Source: an uncultured Acidimicrobiaceae bacterium (GTDB taxonomy: Bacteria; Actinomycetota; Acidimicrobiia; Acidimicrobiales; Ilumatobacteraceae). From it: DNA of 64,000 nucleotides. Shown here one piece after another: positions 24,801 through 33,524 of the stretch. Location: NCBI GenBank assembly GCA_903919455.1, contig CAIXIJ010000005.1, positions 1-64,000 on the forward strand, read 5' to 3'. The position numbers were made by a program, and so were the translations under genes. The notes under the pieces are model-generated. The model saw nothing but the letters and a program-made list of their open reading frames with translations. It ran no database searches and had not been told where the DNA came from. How positions within the stretch are numbered: the first letter of the stretch is position 1; the number at the start of each line of letters is the position of its first letter.

Positions 24801-25432
24801 ATCTTGCGTGCCAGCTCGATGAGCTGAGGATTGGTGTCGCGCTGGGCCTGCAAGCCGTGGTCCTGTAACTCCACGAACAGGTTGTCGCGTCCGAAGATCT
24901 CCTGCAGGCGTCCGGCCTTCTCCATTGCCCCCTTCTGGTCGCCCTGCAGCAACGACTGCAGCACGTGGCCACCGAGGCAGCCGGTGGTGGCAATGAGACC
25001 GTGGTGATACTTCTCCAGCAACTCCCAGTCCATACGGGGCTTGTAGTAGTAGCCCTCCAGGAACGCCAGACTCGCCAACTGAATGAGGTTCCGATAACCC
25101 TGATCGGTCTCCGCCAGCAGCGTGAGGTGGTAGTAGAGCTTCTTTCCGCCTTCGGTCTCGCCACCCGAGTCGTCGACACGGCCGCGTCGGGCCGGACGCT
25201 CGCGCCGCGAGTCGTACGCCATGTAGGCCTCGGTACCGATGACGGGTTTCACGCCCTGGTTGCGACACTCCTTGAAGAAATCGAGGACGCCGTACATGTT
25301 GCCGTGATCGGTAATGCCCAGTGCTGGCTGACCGTCCTGCACCGCCTTCGCGACTAACTCGTCGAGACGCGCGGCTCCGTCCAACATCGAGAACTCGGTG
25401 TGGACGTGCAGGTGGGTGAACGAGTCGCCCAC
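21863..25432 (-). CDS. dnaE: DNA polymerase III alpha subunit, replicative
   Basis: 1189 aa, DnaE1 type. An N-terminal PHP domain has its metal residues (HLHVHTEFS, ITDHGNMYG, TTGCLGG, NDSHYVH), which in actinobacterial DnaE1 gives 3'-5' proofreading. The polymerase palm holds PDIDMDFD near 405. Helix-hairpin-helix and OB-fold modules follow, and the C-terminus ends LGHDAVIL. The start is GTG 25432 with AAGGAG upstream. Full length; no intein. Confidence 0.98.
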   Translation of the reverse strand: MGDSFTHLHVHTEFSMLDGAARLDELVAKAVQDGQPALGITDHGNMYGVLDFFKECRNQGVKPVIGTEAYMAYDSRRERPARRGRVDDSGGETEGGKKLYYHLTLLAETDQGYRNLIQLASLAFLEGYYYKPRMDWELLEKYHHGLIATTGCLGGHVLQSLLQGDQKGAMEKAGRLQEIFGRDNLFVELQDHGLQAQRDTNPQLIELARKIGAPIIATNDSHYVHRDDHEAHDALLCVQTGALQSDPKRFKFEGQEHYLKSSAEMRYLFRDLPEACDNTLWIAERADVNIEFGKPLLPNFPKRPEEFEDDAAYLDHLTWKGAHMRWGDVLPNAVLERVAYELQVIKNMGFASYFLIVGDLIEHAKDAGIRVGPGRGSAAGCAVAYCLRITELDPIKYDLLFERFLNPSRISMPDIDMDFDSRYRDEMIRYAAETYGRDHVAQIITFGTIKARNAVRDAARVLGFPYGMGDKLAKAMPPLVMGRDTPLKYCFEENPKYADGYKAASELRAMYEADPDVKRVVDVAKGLEGLKRSDGIHAAAVVITKDPLTSYLPIQRKPEAGQNPEDAPMVTQFEMHGVEELGLLKMDFLGLRNLDVITDTVNMVRATKDPEFDIDHVVLDDPAVFALLGRGDTMGVFQLESPPMRALLRSMAPTTFDDVGALIALYRPGPMSANMHYDYADRKNARQPVSYFHPDAEQLLADTYGLMIYQESVMRVAQKFAGYSLAEADSLRKAMGKKSREVMAKERSNFEAGCETNNYGRALGEQLFDVIAKFADYAFNKSHSYGYGLVTYQTAYLKAHYPVEYMACLLTSVKSNLDKAAVYLSDARANGVKVLTPDLNRSVTDFAALSPAEVPVDVELPRNSPGAITFGLSAIRNVGEGLVDLLLKDRDEHGPFDSFHDFAERVPEPVLNKRTVESLIKAGAFDSLGHPRKGLLMVFEQIIDTTVVRRRERDQGVMSLFGDLSGDDGGGFNERIAVPALEFDKSDRLKFEKEMLGLYVSDHPLLGVEAALRRKVECSIAEAADREDGTNLVLGGLITNLARKFTKKGDQMAVFVLEDLDFTIECTVFPRTLTEQGHKLLDDAIVTVKGRIDRKDDTRVGFMVQDVQIIEGLDSASAAPLRLRVPATSLTELKIHQIRKILREHQGESPVYLHIGQGKVLRLADEFCVDLDRVVGELRMALGHDAVIL

Positions 25433-25508
25433 GGCCTTCTCCTTCTCCGATCGCAGGAATCACACGGTTGTGATTCGACCCCTGCGACCCTAGCCCGCGC
25501 GCGGGACC

Positions 25509-25979
25509 TTACAAATACGTGCCGGGGCGCTCGTTCGTATCGATCGGGCCTGGCCCCGGACCCATCGCCCCCGGGGGCAGTTGACGCATCTGTTCGAGTT
25601 GCTGGCGAGCTGCCAACTGCTGCGCAAACAGGGTTGCCTGAATCCCGTGGAACAGGCCTTCCAGCCATCCCACCAACTGCGCCTTGGCCACACGCAACTC
25701 CGGTTCGGAGGGCACCTCGCCCTCCTTGAAGGGCAGCGCCAGCATGGCGAGCTCGTGTTGCAGATCGGGCGACAGCGCCTGGCTGACCTCCACGATCGAC
25801 CGCTCGTAGATCTCTGCCAGCCGCTCGCGGCTGGCCACATCGAGTGATCCGCCGCGCACCTCTTCGAGCAACTGCTTCACCATGGAGCCGATGCGCATCA
25901 CCTTGGCAGGTTCGGTGACGGTCTCCTGCGGAATCTCCTGTGCGAGTTCCTGCGGAATCGTTTCGGGCACGTCGGTCAT
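25509..25979 (-). CDS. bpa: bacterial proteasome activator
   Basis: 156 aa. Bpa forms a dodecameric ring that opens the 20S proteasome without ATP. The family core is plain: PAKVMRIGSMVKQLLEEVR, LRVAKAQLVGWLEGLFHGIQ and FAQQLAARQQLEQMRQ. The C-terminus ends GTYL, the hydrophobic-Tyr-X tail that docks in the proteasome alpha ring. The N-terminus is shorter and more Glu/Gln rich than in mycobacteria. It implies a 20S core proteasome elsewhere in the genome. Confidence 0.92.
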   Translation of the reverse strand: MTDVPETIPQELAQEIPQETVTEPAKVMRIGSMVKQLLEEVRGGSLDVASRERLAEIYERSIVEVSQALSPDLQHELAMLALPFKEGEVPSEPELRVAKAQLVGWLEGLFHGIQATLFAQQLAARQQLEQMRQLPPGAMGPGPGPIDTNERPGTYL

Positions 25980-25995
25980 GACAATCAGATGTCCT

Positions 25996-27099
25996 TCAGC
26001 GGGTTGCGGCCAACAGGGGCACCAGCATCTCAGCAGACGTGAGTGATCCGTGTCGACAGATCAGCTGAAATGGGCCGCTATCGGCAGGGTCGTGGAACGT
26101 GATGGGAGCGTGCGGCACGAGCGCCACATCGCCGTATCGAGCCGCCACCGGTGGGCTGACCACCGCACCGAACCAGCCGGCCTCGATCAACTCGGCTCTG
26201 CTGTGCACCCACGCCACGTCGCCGTGGCGTTCGCGGGCGGCCGCCAACAAATCGTTCGCGGCCCCAGGCCGGGCGTGCAGCCAGCGGAAGCGACCTTCGC
26301 CGGTCTGGTGACGCACGTGGGCCATCACATCGGCATGAGGCGGCACCACGCGATCACCCGTCTCCACCTGGCCGTGATCGGCCGTGACCAACAGTGCTGC
26401 GCCGGGCGGCAACACCTCCAGCACCTGCGCCACGAGCGCATCGGCGGCGCGAAGTTCGGCGTCGTAATAGGACCCGAAGCCACGTTCGTGGGCGATCTTG
26501 TCGATGCCGTCGTAATAGGCGTAGACGAAGTGCTCGCCTGCCGCCAACAACTCTCCCACCGTGACCGCAAGGCTGGAGGGCGCGCGCCACCCGCACGGGC
26601 GCGAGCCGCGCAGGTGCGCTTCGGTGAATGCGGAGCCTTCGAGTTCAGCCTTGCTGACCACCGGCACGGATTCGCCAAGAAACGGCGTGAAGGGCTGAGT
26701 GGTGCGCGGTTCGATCTGCCGACGCGAATCGCCGGCGCCGGTGCTCCAGCGCAGCACGTTCAGTACCTCGCCGGCGATGTCCATTCGGTAGCCCACCACC
26801 CCGTGCTCGCCTGGGGTGAGACCGGTGGCGATGGACGTGAGGGCCGTCGCCGTGGTGGACGGTGCCACCGTGGTGATGGCGCGGCCCTTCATCGACGCCA
26901 GCGTGGGCGCCAGTGCTTCGCGATCGCGTAACTGCTCCCAGCCCAGACCGTCGAGCACGAGGAGCACCACTTGCCTGGCGCCGTTCACCTCGGCGGGCAT
27001 CCACGACGGTGCGCTCACACCGCGTGGCGCCAGCAGGGCGGGCACGATGCCGCGCACATTGGCGCCGGCATAGTCGGGAAGCACGGGCGAGGGAGACAC
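25996..27099 (-). CDS. type I phosphodiesterase / nucleotide pyrophosphatase family protein
   Basis: 367 aa of the alkaline phosphatase superfamily (PF01663-like). Metal and nucleophile motifs are visible: LVLDGLGW (Asp), APSTTATALTSI (Thr nucleophile), YYDGIDKIAHERG, TADHGQ, and RHGSLTSAEM near the end. No signal peptide is evident, so it is likely cytoplasmic. Substrate unknown. The start is GTG 27099. It is 16 bp upstream of bpa on the same strand, which suggests cotranscription. Confidence 0.87.
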   Translation of the reverse strand: MSPSPVLPDYAGANVRGIVPALLAPRGVSAPSWMPAEVNGARQVVLLVLDGLGWEQLRDREALAPTLASMKGRAITTVAPSTTATALTSIATGLTPGEHGVVGYRMDIAGEVLNVLRWSTGAGDSRRQIEPRTTQPFTPFLGESVPVVSKAELEGSAFTEAHLRGSRPCGWRAPSSLAVTVGELLAAGEHFVYAYYDGIDKIAHERGFGSYYDAELRAADALVAQVLEVLPPGAALLVTADHGQVETGDRVVPPHADVMAHVRHQTGEGRFRWLHARPGAANDLLAAARERHGDVAWVHSRAELIEAGWFGAVVSPPVAARYGDVALVPHAPITFHDPADSGPFQLICRHGSLTSAEMLVPLLAATR

Positions 27100-27171
27100 G
27101 ATGCATGCAGTCCACCACCTTCAGGCCACTCGGGTCCATTCACGAGCCACGCGGTGACGGATGCCGCACAC

Positions 27172-27177
27172 TAGGAT
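27172..27177 (+). promoter_or_regulatory. candidate leaderless -10 (TAGGAT) for Rrf2 regulator
   Basis: TAGGAT is 8 nt before GTG 27186. Confidence 0.45.
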
Positions 27178-27185
27178 CCTCGTTT

Positions 27186-27653
27186 GTGAGGGTCTCGAGC
27201 AAGGGCGACTATGCGTGCAGGGCACTGCTGTCGCTCACGTTGCATCAGACCACGCCGGGGCCCACCTCGGTGCGAGACATCGCCGAGCGAACCGGCATTC
27301 CGCAGCCCTACCTCGAGCAGATCCTGCTGGCACTGAAGGGTGCTGGCCTGGTGCGCTCGAAGCGAGGAGTCGGCGGCGGTTACGTGCTCGCCCGTCCTGC
27401 CGTCGAGATTCGCATTAGCGAGATTCTCAGCGCGGTCGACGGGCCGATCAGCCTGGGCGACTTCGGCGAACCGCATCAGGACGGCTCGTGCGACCACGAG
27501 GGTCAGTGTGTGCTGCTGGCGATCTGGAAGTCCGCTGGAGCGCAGATGCGTCTGCTCCTCGACGCGTTCACGTTGCAGGCGGTGGCCGACGCGGCGCAGG
27601 GCACGGCCACGTGGCCCGAGGCTCGGCTCGCGGTCTCCGCCGAAACGCCCTAG
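27186..27653 (+). CDS. Rrf2-family transcriptional regulator with incomplete Cys cluster
   Basis: 155 aa. The winged helix begins MRVSSKGDYACRALLSL, and RDIAERTGIPQPYLEQIL forms the recognition helix. KRGVGGGYVLARP is the wing. Rrf2 sensors of IscR/NsrR type usually hold an Fe-S cluster with three Cys. Here only two of the cluster-region positions are Cys (SCDHEGQC), and the first site reads DFGEP. It may use another ligand, respond differently, or be cluster-free. GTG 27186 is chosen by alignment to the family start. Target genes unknown; the divergent neighbour is the phosphodiesterase. Confidence 0.9.
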   Translation: MRVSSKGDYACRALLSLTLHQTTPGPTSVRDIAERTGIPQPYLEQILLALKGAGLVRSKRGVGGGYVLARPAVEIRISEILSAVDGPISLGDFGEPHQDGSCDHEGQCVLLAIWKSAGAQMRLLLDAFTLQAVADAAQGTATWPEARLAVSAETP

Positions 27654-27655
27654 GT

Positions 27656-27705
27656 TGTCGAGGTCATCGACGTCATCGCCGTCATCGACGTCGTCGACGT
27701 CAACC
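27656..27705. repeat. short GTCATCGAC-type repeat between convergent genes
   Basis: Four to five 9-bp units (gtcatcgac and near copies) between the rrf2 stop and the rluD stop. The run is self-complementary in part and might fold, but there is no U-tract, so I do not call it a terminator. Confidence 0.4.
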
Positions 27706-27723
27706 CGTTCGTCCCGAATGTGG

Positions 27724-28641
27724 TCAATCGGTGAGCGAGGCGAGGATGTCGGCCAGATCGGCCGGCAGTTCCGAGTCGAAGGCCAGCGGTTCGCGCGTTA
27801 CCGGGTGCATCAGTTCCAGACGGGCGGCGTGAAGGAACGGCCTCGGCGGCTCGATGCCGCTGCGTACGCCGCCATAGGTGGGGTCGCCCACCACTGGGTG
27901 ACCTATGGCGCTCAGGTGCACGCGGATCTGGTGAGTGCGACCGGATTCAAGGCGACACTCCAGTGACGAGGCCTCGGCCGGACTGCGGAACTCGCCCAGC
28001 ACTTCATACCGGGTACGCGACGGCTTGCCGTCGACCACCACCGCCATACGTTGCGGGTCGCGGTGATCGCGACCGATCGGGGCATCGATCACCCCGTGCG
28101 GGTTCGCCAGGTGGCCCCACACGACAGCCGTATAGACGCGTCCGACAGCGCGAGTCGACAGCGCATCGACGAGCTCGTGATACGCCCGCTGTGTGCGCGC
28201 AACGGCCAGCAAGCCTGAGGTGCCTATATCCAGTCGGTGCACGATGCCCGGGCGATGTGACTCGCCCACATCGGCGATCTCCGGAAACTGGGCCAGCAGC
28301 CCGTTCACCAGCGTGCCGTCATGGTTGCCCGCACCGGGATGCACCACCAGACCCGCCGGCTTGTCGATGATGATCAGGTTGTCGTCGGCGTACACCACCG
28401 TAAAGACCACCGAGGGGTCCGCTTCCGGCAAGGTTGGCTGCGGGAGCAATGTGGGATCCACGCGGACCGTCTGGTCTTCCTTCAGCCGAAGTTTGCCGAT
28501 GAGATGGGGTTCGCCATCCACCCACACGCCACCAGCCACCAGCAACACCTGTGCGTCGCTTCGGCTGCACTCGGCGATCAACGCCACGATGCGGTCGAGT
28601 CGTTCGCCTGCCAGCGCAGCAGGAATCTGTTCTTCGATCAT
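27724..28641 (-). CDS. rluD: RluD-type ribosomal large subunit pseudouridine synthase
   Basis: 305 aa. An N-terminal S4 RNA-binding domain (LAGERLDRIVALI) is followed by a catalytic domain with the Asp in HRLDIGTSGLLAVART, then SGRTHQIRVHLSAIGHPVVGD. It should isomerise uridines in 23S rRNA; the exact sites cannot be told. ATG 28641 overlaps the lspA stop (ATGA), so the operon lspA-rluD is coupled. The longer ORF in the track runs back into lspA and is not used. Confidence 0.95.
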   Translation of the reverse strand: MIEEQIPAALAGERLDRIVALIAECSRSDAQVLLVAGGVWVDGEPHLIGKLRLKEDQTVRVDPTLLPQPTLPEADPSVVFTVVYADDNLIIIDKPAGLVVHPGAGNHDGTLVNGLLAQFPEIADVGESHRPGIVHRLDIGTSGLLAVARTQRAYHELVDALSTRAVGRVYTAVVWGHLANPHGVIDAPIGRDHRDPQRMAVVVDGKPSRTRYEVLGEFRSPAEASSLECRLESGRTHQIRVHLSAIGHPVVGDPTYGGVRSGIEPPRPFLHAARLELMHPVTREPLAFDSELPADLADILASLTD

Positions 28642-29156
28642 GAGGGACTCCCCTGTTTCCGGCCCGCCAGGAGCGACCAGATGATGAACATGGCGCCACC
28701 GACATTCACGCAGATGTCGGCGACATTGAAAATGGGGAACCACTGGAAGTCGATGAAGTCGATCACCGAACCGTGCAACCAGCCATCGCCGCGGAACACC
28801 CGATCGCAGAGGTTGCCCACCGCGCCGCCGAGCACCAAACCCGCAGCAACCGCCACGATCCTGCTCCGGTTCGAGCGAACCGACAGCACGATGAAGATCA
28901 CCACCATCATGGCGACGATGCCAATGATTGGGCCCAACCCGCGGCCGCTGGAAAATGCCATGCCACTGTTAAACGACAGGTTCCACTGCAGCGTCCAGAA
29001 CACGTGGCGCGCGGGAATGCCGGCAAGCGCGTTCACCGCCCAGTGCTTCGTGAGTTGGTCCACCAGCACCACCACCGCCGCTATGGCGAGGGTGAGCGGC
29101 AGCAGGCTGCCGCGGCGAGATGCTGCAGCGACCTCGGCGAGGTCGCTGTCGGTCAT
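28638..29156 (-). CDS. lspA: prolipoprotein signal peptidase
   Basis: 172 aa, four TM segments. It cleaves lipoprotein signal peptides after lipidation. The two catalytic aspartates are in GNLCDRV and FNVADICV, and NSGMAF is also kept. ATG 29156 overlaps the stop of the DksA-like gene by 4 nt and gives an N-terminus that fits the family. Gene order DksA-like/lspA/rluD is common in actinobacteria. Confidence 0.97.
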   Translation of the reverse strand: MTDSDLAEVAAASRRGSLLPLTLAIAAVVVLVDQLTKHWAVNALAGIPARHVFWTLQWNLSFNSGMAFSSGRGLGPIIGIVAMMVVIFIVLSVRSNRSRIVAVAAGLVLGGAVGNLCDRVFRGDGWLHGSVIDFIDFQWFPIFNVADICVNVGGAMFIIWSLLAGRKQGSPS

Positions 29157-30037
29157 CGGCGACCGATCCCGCCGACCTTCTCCTCCACGAGCACAGTGGC
29201 CCACGGAATGGCCTCGAGTCGTTCGCGAGGGATCGGACGGCCGGACTCGATGGAGTAGCCGTAGGTACCCAAGGTGAGCCGGATCATGGCGGCGTCGATG
29301 TCGGCAACGATCTGACGCGCCTGGGCACTGAGTGCCAGATCGCGTTCGCGTTCGACGACCATGGTGTCGCCCTCGCCACCTTCGTCGTCGAACTGCACAT
29401 CGCCCATCTCCTGCTCTTCGATGAGCTGGTGTGCTTCGTGCTCGAGCAGATCTGCCTGCCCGGTGAGGTCGATGCGCTCGCTCGCGAGCAGTGTCTTCAT
29501 CGCGGTGAGGAACTTCGCATCGAAGTCCTTCGTGTAGGCGATGCCGTCCTTCGTGACACCCTTTACCACGGGCTTCTCGGGACCGGTCTTCACAGCGACT
29601 GCCTTCTTGGCCGGAGCCTTTTTGGTTTCAGGTGCCGGCGCCGGAGCGGCTACGGGCTTGGGGGTTGCAGTCGACTTCTTCACGGGTGCCGGAGCAGCCG
29701 TCTTGGTGGGCGCAGCCGTCTTGGTGGGCGCAGCCTTCTTGGCGGGCGCCGGAGCAGCCTTCTTGGCGGGCGCAGCCGTCTTCGCAGGCGCCGGAGCAGC
29801 CTTCTTCGCCGGCGCAACCTTCTTGGCAGGCGCCGGTGCGGCCTTCTTCGCAGGCGCAGCCTTCTTGGCGGGAGCCGGAGCAGCCTTCTTCGCAGGCGCA
29901 GCCTTCTTCACAGGTGCCGGAGCAGCCTTCTTGGCGGGAGTGGCGGCTTTCGCCGGCGCGGCAGCCTTCTTGGCAGGAGCGGCCTTCTTCGCGGGAGCGG
30001 CGGCCTTCTTCGCGGGTGCCTTCTTGGCCGTGGCCAT
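29153..30037 (-). CDS. DksA/TraR-like protein with lysine-rich repeat tail and no zinc cysteines
   Basis: 294 aa. Residues 1-155 are a low-complexity Ala/Lys/Pro tail of KKAAPAPAKKAAP-type repeats, like histone H1 or HU tails, and likely bind nucleic acid. The C-terminal part (about 165-294) is DksA/TraR-like: coiled-coil ALLASERIDLTGQADLL, then the zinc-finger position LTLGTYGYSIESGRPIPRERLEAIP. Both CxxC pairs are lost: the first pair reads S-I-E-S, and the second has no Cys (ATVLVEEK). So zinc binding is unlikely. GGAGG lies upstream of ATG 30037. It probably acts on RNA polymerase or on DNA structure, by inference. Confidence 0.88.
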   Translation of the reverse strand: MATAKKAPAKKAAAPAKKAAPAKKAAAPAKAATPAKKAAPAPVKKAAPAKKAAPAPAKKAAPAKKAAPAPAKKVAPAKKAAPAPAKTAAPAKKAAPAPAKKAAPTKTAAPTKTAAPAPVKKSTATPKPVAAPAPAPETKKAPAKKAVAVKTGPEKPVVKGVTKDGIAYTKDFDAKFLTAMKTLLASERIDLTGQADLLEHEAHQLIEEQEMGDVQFDDEGGEGDTMVVERERDLALSAQARQIVADIDAAMIRLTLGTYGYSIESGRPIPRERLEAIPWATVLVEEKVGGIGRR

Positions 30038-30074
30038 CAGCTGAACCTCCGAGTTGCGATGTGTCGCCGGAAGG

Positions 30075-30248
30075 CTACCGCTCGGGCACCCCAGAAATGC
30101 CGATCCACGTGGCAAGACGCGTCATCTCGGTATCCGAAGGCAACGCGACGGCCAATTGTTTCGATCGAGCAGCGAGCCAGTAGACCACCCACGCGGTGCA
30201 TGCCGCTGCCACATCAGCGGGGCTGCAGCACATCGGTCCAGCCGTCAC
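30075..30248 (-). CDS. possible small ORF between ileS and DksA-like gene, 57 aa
   Basis: Too short for the ORF track. GTG 30248 begins 6 bp after the ileS stop and runs in one frame to TAG 30075. The product has a plausible helical, partly hydrophobic stretch (ACTAWVVYWLAARSKQLAV) followed by a polar C-terminus. No family recognised. Its codon choice is not distinctive, so it may be noise; the position directly after ileS and the protein-like composition are the only support. Confidence 0.3.
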   Translation of the reverse strand: MTAGPMCCSPADVAAACTAWVVYWLAARSKQLAVALPSDTEMTRLATWIGISGVPER

Positions 30249-30254
30249 CGGGCC

Positions 30255-33200
30255 TCAACCGGCGAGTACCACCCCGATGTGGATGGGCTCGTCGTCGAGT
30301 TCGGCATTCGGTTCGCCTGCACCCCACGCCACATCAGTGGACAATGTGGCATCGGTGAGCAGGTGCTGGAACGCCGTGATCTGACGGCGAGCGCTTTCGG
30401 GCACACCGAGCGTGAGCCGGATGCGATCGCTGACCTGCAGGCCTGCGTCGCGCCGGGCCTGCTGAACGAGGCGAATGAGATCGCGGGTGACGCCCTCGGC
30501 CTCGAGTTCGGGGGTGACTTCGGTGTCGAGCACCACCACGCCGTTCACGCTCGACAGCGGAGCACTGGCACCATCGCCTTGCACCACCAACTTCAGCGAG
30601 TACTCGCCCTCGAACAGCGGCACTCCCCCGGCCACAACGCCATCATCGGTGCGCTGCCAGTCGCCGGACTTCACGGCCTTGATGACCTGTTGCGTCTGCC
30701 CACCGAGCCGCGGGCCGACCGCGGCAGGCACGACCTGCAGATCGAAGCTCGCCACCGATGCCACATCGTCGGTGAGCGACACCGACTTCACGTTCACTTC
30801 GTCGGCCAACAGGTCGAGGAACGGCGCCAGACGGTCGGCTCCGGCCACAGCAACCTGCACCGATGCGAGCGGAAGGCGGACGCGTCGCTGATGGGCCTTA
30901 CGCAGCCGCAGCGTCGCATTGCACACATCACGAGCGAGGTCCATCGTCTCCACAAGATCGCGGTCGGCGGGAATGGAGTCGGCTGACGGCCAGTCGGTGA
31001 GGTGCACGCTGCGCTCGCCCGTGAGGCCGGTGTGGACCTCCTCGGTGATCAGTGGCAGCAACGGGGCGAGGACACGCGTCAGCAGCACCAGCACGGTGTG
31101 CAGCGTGTCGATGGCATCTTGCTCACCGGCCCAGAAGCGGTCGCGGCTGCGACGCACGTACCAGTTGGTCAGCGCATCGAGGAACGAGCGCACCGAACCG
31201 CACGCTGCGAACAAGTCGTACTCATCCATCGACGCGGTGAGTTCCGCCACGAGATCATGCGTCTTTGCCAGGATGTACCGGTCGAGGACATCGGTGCTGT
31301 CGGTGCGGAAATGGCCATCCTTGCCGGCGGCATTCGCATACATGGTGAGGAATGAATACGAGTTCCAGACCGGCAAGATCACTTGGCGGACGGTGTCGCG
31401 GATGCCGTCCTCGGTGACCACCAGGTCGGTGCCACGCAGGATCGGTGAGCCGAGCAGGTACCAGCGCATTGCGTCGCTGCCGTACTTGTCGAACACCATC
31501 ATCGGGTCGGGATAGTTCTTCAGTTGCTTGGACATCTTCTGCCCGTCGTCGCCGAGCACAATGCCATGGCTCACACACGTGCTGAAGCTCGGCCGATCGA
31601 ACAGCGCTGTTGCCAACACGTGGAGTGTGTAGAACCAACCGCGTGTCTGCCCGATGTACTCCACGATGAAGTCGCCGGGATAATGCCCTTCGAACCACTC
31701 ACGGTTCTCGAACGGGTAGTGCACCTGGGCGAACGGCATCGAGCCGCTTTCGAACCAGCAGTCGAGTACCTCGGGCACGCGCCGCATCATCGACTTCCCT
31801 GTCGGGTCGTCCGGGTTCGGCCGCACGAGTTCATCCACAAACGGTCGGTGCAGGTCGCTGATGCTTACCCCGAAGTCGCGCTCGAGGTCGGCGATGCTGC
31901 CGTAGACATCGATGCGCGGGTAGTCGGGATCGTCGCTCCTCCACGCCGGGATGGGCGAGCCCCAGAATCGGTTACGGCTGATGCTCCAGTCGCGGGCGTT
32001 CGCCAACCACTTGCCGAACGAGCCTTCCTTGATGTGCTCGGGCACCCAGCGGATCTGCTGATTCAGTTCCACCATCCGGTCGCGGAACTTGGTGACCTCC
32101 ACGAACCATGAACTGATGGCGCGGTACACCAGAGGCTCGCTGCAGCGCCAGCAGTGCGGGTAGGAGTGGTTGTAGCTGTCGTGTCGCACCACGACACCAC
32201 GGCTCTTGAGTTCCTTGATCACCTCAGGGTTCGCATCGAAGACGTGCATGCCCTTCCACGGAGCGATCTCGGCCGTGTAACGACCGTGCTCGTCCATAGG
32301 ACAGATGGTGGGGATGCCGACGGCGTTGCAGGCGTTCTGGTCGTCCTCACCGAATCCGGGTGCCATGTGCACCACGCCGGTGCCGTCTTCGGTGCTCACG
32401 AAGTCGGCGGCCAGCACGTGGAACGCGTTCGGGGTGTCGGCAAGGAACGGAAACAGCGGTTTGTACTTGCGGCCCACGAGATCGGCACCGGTGATGGTGC
32501 CCACTCGCTCGGCGCCAGCCAACTCCTTCTCGTACGAGCCCAGGCGACTCTCGGCGAGGATGTAGCGCTTGCCGGACGCCTCCATCACCGCATACTCGAT
32601 CTGCGGTCCGACTGCGAGCGCCAGGTTCGAGGGCAGGGTCCAGGGTGTGGTGGTCCAGGCGAGGATGCGCTCACCGGTCTCGAGTTCGAACTCCACCGTA
32701 AGAGCCGGATCCTGTCGGTCGCGGTACACGTCGTCCATACGGGTCTCGGTGTTGCTGAGCGGCGTCTCGCAGCGCCAGCAGTAGGCCAGCACGCGGAAAC
32801 CCTCGTAGATCAGACCCTTGTCCCACAGCGTCTTGAACGCCCACATGACGCTCTCCATGTACGAAGTGTCGAGCGTCTTGTAGTCGTTCTCGAAGTCCAC
32901 CCAACGGGCCTGTCGAGTGACGTAGCGATGCCAATCGTCGGTGAAGCGCAGCACGCTGGTGCGACAGGCATCGTTGAATTTGTCGATACCAAAACGGGTG
33001 ATCTCCGGGTGTCCGCTGATGCCAAGTTCCTTCTCAGCCACCACCTCCGCCGGAAGACCGTGACAATCCCACCCAAACCGGCGATGCACCTGCTGGCCGC
33101 GCATCGTGCGATAGCGAGGCACAGCGTCCTTCACGAAGCCGGTGAGGAGATGGCCGTAGTGCGGCAAGCCGTTGGCGAACGGCGGGCCGTCGTAGAACAC

Positions 33201-33326
33201 GTACTCATCGGCGCCCTCTCGCTGGTCGATGGACGCCTGAAACGTGCCGTCGGCATCCCACCGCTGCAGGATGTCGCGTTCGATGGTGGGGAACGAAGGT
33301 TGGGTGTGAACGAGGGGGTACGCCAT
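30255..33326 (-). CDS. ileS: isoleucyl-tRNA synthetase, type 2
   Basis: 1023 aa. It charges tRNA-Ile. The HIGH-type motif is GLPHYGHLL, and the second signature reads [12 protein letters not shown], the form of type-2 (eukaryote-like, usually mupirocin-resistant) IleRS. The editing domain contains [17 protein letters not shown]. The ORF in the track begins 17 codons too early; ATG 33326 is preferred because AGGAG lies just upstream, inside a T-box sequestering hairpin. It sits downstream of divIVA at the end of the division cluster. Confidence 0.97.
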   Translation of the reverse strand: MAYPLVHTQPSFPTIERDILQRWDADGTFQASIDQREGADEYVFYDGPPFANGLPHYGHLLTGFVKDAVPRYRTMRGQQVHRRFGWDCHGLPAEVVAEKELGISGHPEITRFGIDKFNDACRTSVLRFTDDWHRYVTRQARWVDFENDYKTLDTSYMESVMWAFKTLWDKGLIYEGFRVLAYCWRCETPLSNTETRMDDVYRDRQDPALTVEFELETGERILAWTTTPWTLPSNLALAVGPQIEYAVMEASGKRYILAESRLGSYEKELAGAERVGTITGADLVGRKYKPLFPFLADTPNAFHVLAADFVSTEDGTGVVHMAPGFGEDDQNACNAVGIPTICPMDEHGRYTAEIAPWKGMHVFDANPEVIKELKSRGVVVRHDSYNHSYPHCWRCSEPLVYRAISSWFVEVTKFRDRMVELNQQIRWVPEHIKEGSFGKWLANARDWSISRNRFWGSPIPAWRSDDPDYPRIDVYGSIADLERDFGVSISDLHRPFVDELVRPNPDDPTGKSMMRRVPEVLDCWFESGSMPFAQVHYPFENREWFEGHYPGDFIVEYIGQTRGWFYTLHVLATALFDRPSFSTCVSHGIVLGDDGQKMSKQLKNYPDPMMVFDKYGSDAMRWYLLGSPILRGTDLVVTEDGIRDTVRQVILPVWNSYSFLTMYANAAGKDGHFRTDSTDVLDRYILAKTHDLVAELTASMDEYDLFAACGSVRSFLDALTNWYVRRSRDRFWAGEQDAIDTLHTVLVLLTRVLAPLLPLITEEVHTGLTGERSVHLTDWPSADSIPADRDLVETMDLARDVCNATLRLRKAHQRRVRLPLASVQVAVAGADRLAPFLDLLADEVNVKSVSLTDDVASVASFDLQVVPAAVGPRLGGQTQQVIKAVKSGDWQRTDDGVVAGGVPLFEGEYSLKLVVQGDGASAPLSSVNGVVVLDTEVTPELEAEGVTRDLIRLVQQARRDAGLQVSDRIRLTLGVPESARRQITAFQHLLTDATLSTDVAWGAGEPNAELDDEPIHIGVVLAG

Positions 33327-33445
33327 GGTTGCTCCTGGAAGGTTGTTCCAGGGACGAGCCGAAGCCCGCGGTACCACCCTGCTTGCACCGGCCCTCGGAC
33401 CGATACCACTCGTCTTCGCCAGCGATATCGGGCTGGACCCGTTCG
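33327..33445 (-). promoter_or_regulatory. translational (class II) T-box riboswitch of ileS
   Basis: The T-box core AGGGTGGTACCGCG is at 33367-33380. Upstream is a short stem I region with GATATCGC (33422-33429), giving a likely AUC specifier, and GACGAGTGGT, as in actinobacterial ileS T-boxes. Just before the ATG, CCTGGAA and TTCCAGG (33334-33352) form a hairpin that covers part of the AGGAG site (33332-33336). Uncharged tRNA-Ile should open it and turn on translation. Confidence 0.92.
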
Positions 33446-33524
33446 GTTCTACTGGGCACCCGCCAAGGCGGAAACTGTTCTTCCGAAGGCTCAGAGGTGA
33501 TGGCCTCGTCGTCGCCGTGTGGAG

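Noticed and set aside
23033-24868. 611-aa plus-strand ORF
   Set aside because: Antisense shadow of dnaE; no domain, His/Val/Gly-rich composition typical of a GC-rich shadow frame.
27656-27705. CRISPR-like or terminator repeat
   Set aside because: Units are 9 bp with no spacers, no cas genes, and no U-tract; only a short coding-like microrepeat.
29541-30044. Plus-strand ORF rich in AGAAFLAGAG repeats
   Set aside because: Antisense of the lysine-rich repeat of the DksA-like gene; the repeat comes from that gene.
33327-33377. ileS start at 33377 as in the ORF track
   Set aside because: The extra 17 codons lie in the T-box core and sequestering hairpin; ATG 33326 with AGGAG is the fit.
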